Below are positions 1 to 6,986 of a DNA stretch of 34,195 nt, in pieces. Origin of the DNA: Zoogloea ramigera (GTDB taxonomy: Bacteria > Pseudomonadota > Gammaproteobacteria > Burkholderiales > Rhodocyclaceae); contig NZ_BJNV01000055.1 in NCBI RefSeq assembly GCF_006539865.1, positions 1 through 34,195 on the forward strand, read 5' to 3'. Numbering within the stretch: the stretch's first letter is position 1; each line of letters starts with the position of its first letter. The position numbers were made by a program, and so were the translations under genes. The notes under the pieces are model-generated. The model saw nothing but the letters and a program-made list of their open reading frames with translations, searched no databases and had not been told where the DNA came from.

Positions 1-93
1 CGAGTTCGAGTAGTCAGCGAGTTCGAGTAGTCAGCGAGTTCGAGTAGTCAGCGAGTTCGAGTAGTCAGCGAGTTCGAGTAGTCAGCGAGTTCG
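1..93. repeat. 17-bp direct tandem repeat, five full copies plus a partial
   Basis: The unit cgagttcgagtagtcag is repeated exactly and head to tail five times (1-85), followed by eight bases of a sixth copy (86-93), after which the sequence diverges. The array starts at the window edge, so it may be longer upstream. There are no spacers, so it is not a CRISPR array. The unit contains the internal near-repeat cgagttcgag. It lies at the outer side of the viperin/ankyrin island. Possible roles are an iteron-like protein-binding array or a slippage-prone minisatellite; the sequence does not decide between them. Confidence 0.95.
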
Positions 94-554
94 CGATTTT
101 GATCGGACCCTTCACGCAACGCCAAACAAGTTATTAGCTAGGCAAACGTATGGTGCCAAAGTGTCACCGTTTTGTCAATGTTGGTGGCCGTTTGACTCCG
201 CAGTGCCTCGTTAGAGACTGTTGTGTCATCACATCTGCGCGAGATGTTTGAAGAGGGTGAAGGCAAACTCGTCGCCGTCCGCCGAGGTCATGTCCAGCAC
301 GTGCCGAATCGGATGCTGGAGCCTCAGGCACGGACTGACGAGGGAGGTAATTCACGTGCTTCCTCTCTACCGGCAAGGCCCGCTTCGAGGGGCGGTGCTG
401 CACTGAGGTGGGGTTGCCGTCGTCCGGGGGGCAAGCGCCCTTCCCGAAAGATCCCCGCAGGTGAGCCCTTCAGCGAGGATGACGAAACAGGAGGGCGGTG
501 AGAGCTGGCTCGGCAGACGATCATGACTGCCCGCCAGTTCGCCATCCACCCCTT
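94..554. other. Intergenic stretch without a recognisable gene
   Basis: Between the tandem repeat and the stop codon of the ankyrin gene there are only short open frames of 60-92 codons on both strands. They overlap each other, are rich in R, P and S, and resemble no family I recognise. The first part (about 95-200) is visibly more AT-rich than the flanks. An imperfect inverted repeat (ggtgcca...tgtcacc) lies around 152-168. I see no convincing gene, RNA or mobile-element end here. Confidence 0.5.
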
Positions 555-3254
555 TTACCTCAGGCCGAGTTCAGCCGCACATTCCCGATAATCGGCATCG
601 GTCCCGGTCTTCCGTTTCTTCCTCCGCATCAAATCCCGCCAACCTGACAGATCGTCAAGAATATCGGCCATCATCTGCACGGGCGTCAGGTAGGCGTGAT
701 TGGTCCGCTCGACGAGTTCGGGAATCTTCAGCAGCTTCACGGTGGCTGGGTATCCCATCCTGACTGCCGTGTGAAGGGCGCTATTGCCCTCGGCGGTCGA
801 CACCCGGGTGAGGTCCGGGCCCCGAGCGAGAATGGCTGACACACAATCCGGCGATGCCCCTGTGACCGCCGAGTGGAGGGCCGTCCGGCCCAGGTAGTCC
901 TGGATGTTCAGATCAGCCCCGGCTTCGAGAAGGACCTTCACCATCGGCAGGTCACCTCGATCTGCTGCCAGCATCAGCGCCGTCTGCCCTTTGAAATCCT
1001 GCAAGTTCGCCTGCTCAGGCCAATTGTCGATCAGCAGATAGATAGCCTGGCGCCGCTTGACGACGTGCGCCTTCATCTTGGCTACGTCTCCTTGAAGCTC
1101 CGCAGGCACCTGAACAGCCAGCTCCGGCAATTTATCTTCAAACGTATGAAGCATCTTCAGCCAGATCATCAGGACGCTATCGCCGCGCACATCCCTGAGC
1201 CGCTTCTTACAGAAGTTGCCGGCGTTGCGCTTCAACCAGACGCGCAGCCCCTCCCAGTCGGCACACTCGATCAAGCCCATGGTTTCGCCGATGATCTTGC
1301 GGGCCTGCTCCGCAGCTATTGGCCTCCTTGAGGAGTAAGAAGGATAGGGCCGGTAGAGCGTATCCCAGAAGTATTCGGCGGCTCCTGCCGCGACGTTCTC
1401 GAGGGATGCCTCTGCGCCCTCGATCATTCCATTCGCGAGCATGTGGCGGTAGGGCTTCTCGTGGTTGCCCGGAACGAGCCGGCTATCCGCCACTTCGATG
1501 GCCAGTAGATCCCGCGCGATTTCGCCACGCGACGGGCCAAACTGTTGGTCTGCCCCCGCGTCGAGCGCCTCACGGAAGAGTTTTTTGGCAGCTTCGAAAT
1601 CATTGCGCGCGAGATGATGTTTGGCGCGGTACTGCAGCAGAACGGAGGCGTACGCCTCGCGGGCCGGGCTGGCCTCTGCCTCGGCAAGCAAGCTCTCGAC
1701 ATGCTGTTCGAGGTCTTTTGGCCGGTCGCGGCCCTCGGTGTCGAACGCCATGTGGAGGTCGATCAAGACAGCGCCTATTGCATGCCACGGCGTCGGTGCC
1801 AGTTCACGCATCCGCTTGGTGGCTACCGCACGGGCCTTGGGCGGCAGGCTTGCGGTTTGCGCCACCTGACTGACGACCCAGTAATCGTCTACAGACTGAA
1901 GAATGCGCCACGCCGACGAGCGGCGAATACGGTCCAGCACTTGTTCGACTTGCCGATCCTTCACCCGGTCGGAGGCGAGCTGTTGCAGTCGAGACGCGGC
2001 GATACGCGGCAGCTCCTTCTCGGTCACGGGCACCAGATCCGCCAGGGGCGCATCGGGCTCCAACTCTGCGAAACGCCGTGTCAGGAACCCACCCAGCTCT
2101 TGGTAGGCCGTGCCGAAACGGGACGGCAGGATCGAGAGGAACAGGGTGGCTGCGTCCAGAGGCGGGATCTGCGCTTCAAACCACTCGTTCTCTTCCTGCA
2201 CGTTTGTGCCGTGTTTGTGGGCTTCAATCGTCAGGTTGAAGACTGCCTTGAAGAGCTCCAACAGTTGCAAGACCTTGTTGCGGTAAGGATCGGGGCAGGT
2301 CGCCTCCACCCCGGGGCACAGGAACTTGACCAGCCGCTCATAGCCGTCCTGCATCATGCGTGCGACGCGCAGCCGCTGGCGGACAATGTGCATCGCCGGT
2401 CTGGCATAGCGCGTGGCAAGGCGATCTACGAAGAGCTGCTGCTCATCGTCTGTCGCGGTTCCGGCGAGAATCGCTTCAAGCCGGCCAGGCTGGGTCATCG
2501 GGATCTGCGCTCTCAGTTGCTCGGCATCCATGCCTTTCTGCGCCACAAAAGCCAGTGCAGCCCCAAAACGCTCGGCATCCGTTAGCCCGGCTGCCGGTTC
2601 GAACGTGCCATCGAAACGCAGTGACGCATCATCCGGAAAGTACTTTTCGATCGACTTGGCATCCAACAGTGTCTCGCCGGCCTTCCAGTGGTAGAGCGAG
2701 CGCTCCATCGAGTCTTGGGCATCGGCACGCTTGGCCCGCGCTCCGCCGACATCCTTCTTGAGTTCATCCATGGGCAGGCCGACGAGATCCATCAGCCACG
2801 CCAGCACGTGCTGCACCGGCAAACTGACCCGCGTCCGGCTCTCGTCCAGCATGGGCAGGAACCAGAACTCTCCACCGGGCATGCCGGCGTCGAACGCTTG
2901 CCCCAGATTCCAGTTGGCGACCAACCTCCCCAGCGCAGGCGCATAGCTGTACGCGCTCATGTGCCATACAACCTGTTGCGGGCTCGCCTGGCAGGTCCAG
3001 ATATTCTGAGCCAAGGCCTGATTGAAATTCACCCAGCTCAGAATGTTGAAGCTGACATCCCGTCGGGCTGCGGGATCCATCTCGAGGGCCTCGAAGATGG
3101 CATCGAGCTCGGCGGCCATCATTGCACGGTGAGTTGTGAGCAACAGACCGTAGGCGCGGAAATCCTCGTTCTTATCGGTGGAGTGACGGTTCTTGAGCCT
3201 AAGACTTTTCCGGATCTCCAGCAGGAGGGTTTCAAAATTCGGGATGGCTGCCAT
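555..3254 (-). CDS. Large TPR-like/ankyrin-repeat protein, divergent from viperin
   Basis: An 899-aa protein with no signal peptide or membrane segment, so probably cytoplasmic. The long helical N-terminus contains a segment at about 183-206 (SLYHWKAGETLLDAKSIEKY) that resembles the recognition half of an HTH domain. A TPR-like stretch follows at about 531-590. Ankyrin repeats lie at about 754-842, with typical GQTALMLAADRGD and GRTALHSAV signatures, and the tail is basic. The same order of parts is seen in the protein at 16970-19204, with locally matching segments (LPVQHVLAW here, PLEVVLDW there), so the two are probably distant homologues. It is transcribed away from the viperin gene across a 151-bp gap. 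The ATG at 3254 is the first one in frame, but I see no clear Shine-Dalgarno sequence before it. Ankyrin repeats normally bind proteins; no catalytic motif is evident. A sensor, regulator or effector role in defence is inference. Confidence 0.85.
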   Translation of the reverse strand: MAAIPNFETLLLEIRKSLRLKNRHSTDKNEDFRAYGLLLTTHRAMMAAELDAIFEALEMDPAARRDVSFNILSWVNFNQALAQNIWTCQASPQQVVWHMSAYSYAPALGRLVANWNLGQAFDAGMPGGEFWFLPMLDESRTRVSLPVQHVLAWLMDLVGLPMDELKKDVGGARAKRADAQDSMERSLYHWKAGETLLDAKSIEKYFPDDASLRFDGTFEPAAGLTDAERFGAALAFVAQKGMDAEQLRAQIPMTQPGRLEAILAGTATDDEQQLFVDRLATRYARPAMHIVRQRLRVARMMQDGYERLVKFLCPGVEATCPDPYRNKVLQLLELFKAVFNLTIEAHKHGTNVQEENEWFEAQIPPLDAATLFLSILPSRFGTAYQELGGFLTRRFAELEPDAPLADLVPVTEKELPRIAASRLQQLASDRVKDRQVEQVLDRIRRSSAWRILQSVDDYWVVSQVAQTASLPPKARAVATKRMRELAPTPWHAIGAVLIDLHMAFDTEGRDRPKDLEQHVESLLAEAEASPAREAYASVLLQYRAKHHLARNDFEAAKKLFREALDAGADQQFGPSRGEIARDLLAIEVADSRLVPGNHEKPYRHMLANGMIEGAEASLENVAAGAAEYFWDTLYRPYPSYSSRRPIAAEQARKIIGETMGLIECADWEGLRVWLKRNAGNFCKKRLRDVRGDSVLMIWLKMLHTFEDKLPELAVQVPAELQGDVAKMKAHVVKRRQAIYLLIDNWPEQANLQDFKGQTALMLAADRGDLPMVKVLLEAGADLNIQDYLGRTALHSAVTGASPDCVSAILARGPDLTRVSTAEGNSALHTAVRMGYPATVKLLKIPELVERTNHAYLTPVQMMADILDDLSGWRDLMRRKKRKTGTDADYRECAAELGLR

Positions 3255-3405
3255 GATGAAGTTCGGGTTGGTTGATGACGTTGAGAAGTATGTCGGAGCT
3301 GTCTCCCTCGGGCCAGTGAAACGTCACGTCCCCCCCCTGTCGTCTGGTTGAGGTAGCCGAAGAGGCCCGGCACAGTGGGGCTTCGCTCATCACCGGAGTC
3401 TCGTC
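3255..3405. promoter_or_regulatory. Divergent intergenic region between the ankyrin and viperin genes
   Basis: These 151 bp separate two outward-facing genes and must hold the promoter of at least the viperin gene. No strong sigma-70 hexamer pair stands out. A CGGAG at about 3393-3397 precedes the viperin GTG by a usable distance, which supports that start. The ankyrin side has only cttcatc directly before its ATG, so its translation may be weak or leaderless. A shared regulatory region is inferred from the gene layout alone. Confidence 0.4.
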
Positions 3406-4323
3406 GTGACCCGCCACTCAGCCCCCGATAACGAACTCGTCATCAACTGGCACATCACCGAAGCCTGCAACTACCGCTGCCGTTACTGCTACGCAAAGTG
3501 GGACAAGGCAAGCAACCGACGCGAACTGATCCACGACCAGTCCCGCAGCACGAAGCTGCTGGAAGAACTGGCTGCCTTCTTCCGGCCGGGCAACTCGCGC
3601 AATCCACTGAATCAGGCACTGGATTGGAAATCCCTGCGCCTTAACCTCGCCGGCGGCGAACCCCTGCTGTACCGCCGGGAGGTGCTGCGCATCGCCAACG
3701 AGGCGCGCCGGCTGGGTTTTGCCGTCTCGATCATCACCAACGCCAGCCGCCTGGATCACGATCTGATGGGCGAGCTGGCGGGCCTGCTATCGGTGCTTGG
3801 GATCAGCATCGATTCGGCTGATGCTCTGCGAAACCAGCAAATCGGTAGGGAAGATCGGCACCGCCATCGCCTGGAGCCGACCGCGCTCACCCGGGTGATT
3901 GCCCTTGGCCGGCAGCTGAATCCGGCGCTGCGCCTCAAGATCAACACCGTCGTCAATGCCCTGAACCACCGTGAGGACATGGCGCCACTGCTCCGCACAC
4001 TTGCCCCGGAAAAGTGGAAAGTCTTGCGGATGCTACCCAGCGTCACCGACGAACTTGCCGTCTCAACGATGCAATTCGATGCCTTCGTGAGTCGGCACCG
4101 CTCGGCTGACCTCCCCATGTATGTCGAAGACAACACCGACATGAGTGAGTCCTACATCATGATCGACCCGGATGGGCGCTTCTTTCAGAACTCTCCGACC
4201 CGTCGTGGTTACCACTACAGCCCGCCAATCCTGGATATCGGCGCAGCCGCAGCCTTCAGTCACATCCAGCTGTCTCCTGCCAGATATTTCCAACGCTACA
4301 CGTTGGCGGAGGCTTTCGAATGA
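3406..4323 (+). CDS. Prokaryotic viperin (antiviral radical SAM enzyme)
   Basis: A 305-aa radical SAM protein. Cysteines C21, C25 and C28 in the segment EACNYRCRYCYAKW bind the 4Fe-4S cluster, and AGGEP (82-86) is the SAM-binding motif. Viperin-specific features follow: S-x-D-S with IGR downstream (134-148), KINTVVNALNHREDM (178-192, compare human KINSVINRFNVEEDM), WKVLRMLP (204-211), FDAFVSRH (224-231), SYIMIDPDGRFF (249-260) and PILDIG (274-279). Known viperins use SAM to convert a nucleoside triphosphate into its 3'-deoxy-3',4'-didehydro form, which terminates viral RNA synthesis; the nucleotide used here cannot be read from the sequence. The start is GTG with CGGAG about 9 bases upstream. 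The human amphipathic N-terminal helix is absent, as in other bacterial members. The stop codon overlaps the next gene (ATGA). No nucleotide kinase gene is adjacent. Confidence 0.93.
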   Translation: MTRHSAPDNELVINWHITEACNYRCRYCYAKWDKASNRRELIHDQSRSTKLLEELAAFFRPGNSRNPLNQALDWKSLRLNLAGGEPLLYRREVLRIANEARRLGFAVSIITNASRLDHDLMGELAGLLSVLGISIDSADALRNQQIGREDRHRHRLEPTALTRVIALGRQLNPALRLKINTVVNALNHREDMAPLLRTLAPEKWKVLRMLPSVTDELAVSTMQFDAFVSRHRSADLPMYVEDNTDMSESYIMIDPDGRFFQNSPTRRGYHYSPPILDIGAAAAFSHIQLSPARYFQRYTLAEAFE

Positions 4324-4700
4324 AGTACTCCGCCGCCAAGGAGATCAACGCCCTCGTCCAGAAGCTCGTCAAGGACGGCTGGACCTACTGGCGTGGCGGT
4401 AGGCATGGGCGACTACAGGCGCCATCGGGCCATCCAACCCTCACGATTGGCTGTACGCCGAGCGATCGGCGCGCATTCCAGAATTTCAGACGTGACTTAC
4501 GAAATGCACTCTCGTTCCAGGAGACGGCCACAGGGACCCGGACGAAGCGACAACCCGTTCGTGGGGCGAGCGGATCGCCTCCTGCTCCTACGGCGCCAGC
4601 CTCTCCCGCTCCCAACGCCCATCCTCCTGCCGCCGGTAGGCGTAGCGATCATGCAGGCGCGAGGGGCGGCCCTGCCAGAATTCCCAGTAGTCCGGCGTGA
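4320..4700 (+). CDS. HicA-like small protein coupled to viperin, with an aberrant C-terminal extension
   Basis: A 126-aa frame overlapping the viperin stop by 4 bp (ATGA), so translation is probably coupled. Residues 8-65 resemble the HicA mRNA-interferase fold: a helix ending in KDGW, then RGGRHG with H29 where HicA carries its catalytic His, a short strand pair, CTPSD, and a final helix NFRRDLRN. It matches the 68-aa protein at 19201-19407 at about half of the aligned positions (27 of about 55, aligned by hand). That homologue stops just after the last helix. Here the frame continues for about 60 residues rich in P, A, S, R and G, and runs antisense into the last 113 bp of pdxH. The native stop was probably lost at the island junction around 4.5 kb. 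RNase activity is not shown, and no HicB gene is adjacent. Confidence 0.7.
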   Translation: MKYSAAKEINALVQKLVKDGWTYWRGGRHGRLQAPSGHPTLTIGCTPSDRRAFQNFRRDLRNALSFQETATGTRTKRQPVRGASGSPPAPTAPASPAPNAHPPAAGRRSDHAGARGGPARIPSSPA

Positions 4701-5235
4701 GCCGGTAGCCGCCCCAGTGGGGTGGGCGGGGGGGCTTCAGGCCGAACTTGAGGCCGTATTCGGCGGCGCGGGCCACGATCACCGCGCGGTTGGCGATGGC
4801 TTCGCTCTGGGGCGAGGCCCAGGCGCCGATGCGGTGGGACAGCGGGCGGCTGGCGAAGTAGGCGTCGGATTCCTCGTCGGAAACCTTGCTGACCCGGCCT
4901 TCGATGCGCACCACGCGCTCCAGCTCGACCCAGTGGAATTGCAGCGCGGCGAAGGGGTGGGCCGCAAGCTCGGCGCCCTTGCGGCTGGCGTAGTTGGTGA
5001 ACCAGACGATGCCCCGCTCGTTGTAGCCCTTGATGAGCACTGGCCGCGTGGACGGCCGGCCGTCGGCACCCACCGTGGCGACGGTCATCGCGTTGGGCTC
5101 GGGGAGGCCCTTGTCGAGGGCCTCGGCGAGCCAGGCGCCGAATTGGGCGAGGGGTTCGCCGGCCAGGTCGGCATCGTCGAGGCTGCCCTGCTCGTAGCTC
5201 TTGCGCAGGTCGGCGAGGGAGGTGTCCTTGCTCAT
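4588..5235 (-). CDS. pdxH: Pyridoxamine/pyridoxine 5'-phosphate oxidase
   Basis: A 215-aa cytoplasmic FMN enzyme that oxidises pyridoxine or pyridoxamine 5'-phosphate to pyridoxal 5'-phosphate with O2, the last step of vitamin B6 synthesis and salvage. Family hallmarks are PNAMTVATV near residue 47, [18 protein letters not shown] (FMN phosphate site), [16 protein letters not shown], the [10 protein letters not shown] block and the canonical C-terminal RLAP. Length is normal for the family. The start ATG at 5235 gives [17 protein letters not shown], the expected N-terminus. It lies downstream of rdgC with a stable hairpin between them. Its 3' end is overlapped antisense by the extended HicA-like frame, marking the edge of the accessory island. 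Confidence 0.97.
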   Translation of the reverse strand: MSKDTSLADLRKSYEQGSLDDADLAGEPLAQFGAWLAEALDKGLPEPNAMTVATVGADGRPSTRPVLIKGYNERGIVWFTNYASRKGAELAAHPFAALQFHWVELERVVRIEGRVSKVSDEESDAYFASRPLSHRIGAWASPQSEAIANRAVIVARAAEYGLKFGLKPPRPPHWGGYRLTPDYWEFWQGRPSRLHDRYAYRRQEDGRWERERLAP

Positions 5236-5270
5236 CGGGGGGGCTCCGGGGAAGTGGATATTGGGTAGTT

Positions 5271-5306
5271 GGGAGTGGGAAATGGAGGGGTGGGTTTCCC
5301 ACTCCC
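5271..5306 (-). terminator. 12-bp stem-loop between rdgC and pdxH
   Basis: gggagtgggaaa (5271-5282) pairs perfectly with tttcccactccc (5295-5306) across a 12-nt loop. It begins just after the rdgC stop on the minus strand. There is no clear U-run after the stem, so it may be an imperfect terminator, an mRNA-stabilising 3' hairpin, or a leader structure for pdxH. Confidence 0.55.
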
Positions 5307-5310
5307 CAAA

Positions 5311-6219
5311 TCAGATCACGCCGTCCGGCTGTTCGCCGCCCAGCACTTCGATCAGAGCCGGGATCAGGCGCGAGAGTTCGCCGCTCATCAGCGCGAAGTC
5401 GGCTTCCATCTGCATGTCGGCGGCGTCGGCCTGCTTTTCGGCTTCTTCCTTGATCACGTCGAGGAAGGCGACGCGCTTGATCTCCATCTTCTCGGTGAGG
5501 ATGAAGCTCACGCGGTCGTCGAAGGTCATCGCCAGGCGGGTGGGCAGCTTGCCGGCGGCCAGGTGGTCCTGGATGTCCTGGCCGTCGAGGGCGTGGCGCA
5601 CGTAGCGCACGGCGGCCTTCTCGTCGGTGACGGCGCGCAGCTCGCAGTCGAGATCGATGGTGAAGTTGCCGGTGGCTTCGTTGGCGGCCAGCCAGGCGGT
5701 CATCACCGACACCGGCGACTGCTGGGTCTTGACCATCTTCACCGGCAGCTCGTCGAGGCTGTCGCGCAGGGCGTCGAGGATCTCCTCGGCGCGGGCCGGG
5801 CTGGCGGCGTCGATCACCAGCCAGCCGCCCACCGGGTCGATCCAGGTGAACACCTTGCGGCGGCGCGTGAAGGCGCGGGGCAGCAGCTCCTGCAGCACGG
5901 CCTCCTTGATCTCCTTCATCTGCTTGCGGCCGGGCTTGAAGCCCTGCTGGGCCTCGATGGCCTCGGCCTTGTCGGCGGCGACCTCATTGACCACCGACGA
6001 GGGCAGCAGCTTCTGTTCGACGGCCAGCGCCACCAGGTAGTGGCCGCCCACGGCCAGTACGAAGCGGTCGTCCTTGGTGGGCGAGCTCCAGCCGCGGCTC
6101 GCCATGTCCTGGCTGCCGCAGGGCTGGAAGGGATGGGCGGCGAGCTTTTCCTGCAGCGTGTCGGCGGTGAGGCCCCAGTTTACGGGGAGGCGGTAGATCT
6201 GCAGATTCTTGAACCACAT
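5311..6219 (-). CDS. rdgC: Recombination-associated protein RdgC
   Basis: A 302-aa protein matching RdgC over its whole length (E. coli RdgC is 303 aa). The N-terminus MWFKNLQIYRLP, CGSQDMASRGW, the LLPSSVVNE block, the RKVFTWIDP region and the C-terminal FILTEKMEIKRVAFLD are typical. RdgC forms a ring-shaped dimer around double-stranded DNA and limits RecA access and RecFOR-dependent recombination. It sits in a minus-strand run after bluB, with its own candidate promoter (TACAAT at 6256-6261) 36 bases upstream of the start. Confidence 0.97.
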   Translation of the reverse strand: MWFKNLQIYRLPVNWGLTADTLQEKLAAHPFQPCGSQDMASRGWSSPTKDDRFVLAVGGHYLVALAVEQKLLPSSVVNEVAADKAEAIEAQQGFKPGRKQMKEIKEAVLQELLPRAFTRRRKVFTWIDPVGGWLVIDAASPARAEEILDALRDSLDELPVKMVKTQQSPVSVMTAWLAANEATGNFTIDLDCELRAVTDEKAAVRYVRHALDGQDIQDHLAAGKLPTRLAMTFDDRVSFILTEKMEIKRVAFLDVIKEEAEKQADAADMQMEADFALMSGELSRLIPALIEVLGGEQPDGVI

Positions 6220-6255
6220 GGCTTGAAGCTTTCGTGCTGAGGGAAAAGAGGCGGC

Positions 6256-6261
6256 ATTGTA
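6256..6261 (-). promoter_or_regulatory. Candidate -10 box (TACAAT) for rdgC
   Basis: On the minus strand TACAAT lies 36 bases before the rdgC ATG. The matching -35 region is GC-rich and poor (tggcgg at 17-bp spacing), so this is a tentative sigma-70 promoter resting mainly on the -10 hexamer. Confidence 0.4.
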
Positions 6262-6268
6262 GCGATTG

Positions 6269-6289
6269 CCGGGCCGGCCGCCAGCCCGG
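6269..6289 (-). terminator. Hairpin downstream of bluB
   Basis: ccgggc (6269-6274) pairs with gcccgg (6284-6289) across a 9-nt loop, 14 bases beyond the bluB stop on the minus strand. There is no U-tract, so it is a weak terminator candidate. Confidence 0.35.
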
Positions 6290-6303
6290 AAAAGCGGGGG
6301 CCT

Positions 6304-6954
6304 TCAGGCGCCCGTCGGCCAGCTGTTTTCGGCCATCACGCTGTCGATGGGCATGCGCTCGGCCCATTGTTCCATCTCGAGCATGGGCCGCGGGTAGAAG
6401 GCCTCGACGTGGCCGATGCACAGGATCGCCACCGGGCGGGCGCCGGCCGGCATGCCCAGCAGGCGGGCGAGCTCGACGGGGTCGAAGATCGACACCCAGC
6501 CCAGCCCGATGCCTTCGGCGCGGGCCGCCAGCCACATGTTCTGGATCGCGCAGGCCACCGAGGCGAGGTCCATCTCGGGCAGCGTGCGGCGGCCGAAGAT
6601 GTGCTTCTCGCGCTCGTCGGCCAGCGCCACCACGACCACCTCGCCGGCGTCGAGCAGGCCTTCCACCTTCAGCCGCATGAAGTCGTCCTGGCGCTCGCCC
6701 AGCGCCTGGGCGGTGGCCTGGCGTTCGGTTTCTACCAGCGCGTGCATCTGCTCGCGCAGGGCCCGGCTCGTGACGCGGATGAAGCGCCACGGCTGCATGA
6801 AGCCGACGCTGGGCGCGTGGTGGGCGGCCCACAGCAGGCGCTGCAGCAGGGCCGGGGCGACGGGGTCGGGGCGGAAGTGGCGCATGTCGCGCCGCTCGGC
6901 GATGGCCCGGTAGACGGCGGCGATCTCCGGGTCGGAAAAGCGGTGGTCGGCCAT
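6304..6954 (-). CDS. bluB: 5,6-dimethylbenzimidazole synthase
   Basis: A 216-aa nitroreductase-fold protein. BluB breaks down reduced FMN with O2 to make 5,6-dimethylbenzimidazole, the lower ligand of vitamin B12. Supporting features are the N-terminal AIAERRDMRHFRPDPV (residues 18-32) with the Arg/Asp pair of BluB, HHAPSVGFMQPWRFI (45-59), the EMDLASVACAIQNMWLAA block and GLGWVSIFDP (150-159), followed by PVAILCIGHVE. It is not accompanied by other cob genes here, but the truncated frame at the right edge of the window could be a CobC-type phosphatase. It is 32 bp downstream of dbpA on the same strand. Confidence 0.93.
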   Translation of the reverse strand: MADHRFSDPEIAAVYRAIAERRDMRHFRPDPVAPALLQRLLWAAHHAPSVGFMQPWRFIRVTSRALREQMHALVETERQATAQALGERQDDFMRLKVEGLLDAGEVVVVALADEREKHIFGRRTLPEMDLASVACAIQNMWLAARAEGIGLGWVSIFDPVELARLLGMPAGARPVAILCIGHVEAFYPRPMLEMEQWAERMPIDSVMAENSWPTGA

Positions 6955-6986
6955 GGCGTTAGCTGTGTTCGGACGGAGCCGGCAGT

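Noticed and set aside
1-93. Possible CRISPR array
   Set aside because: The 17-bp units are directly adjacent with no spacers, and no cas genes are near.
164-549. Several open frames of 60-92 codons on both strands
   Set aside because: They overlap each other, have no family resemblance and show the composition expected of GC-rich non-coding sequence.
1545-2585. Plus-strand open frame of 346 codons
   Set aside because: It is antisense to the ankyrin gene and has no domain character; long shadow frames are common at this GC content.
3406-4323. Radical SAM enzyme of the MoaA or peptide-maturase type
   Set aside because: There is no C-terminal second cluster motif or SPASM domain and no precursor peptide gene, while the viperin-specific blocks are all present.
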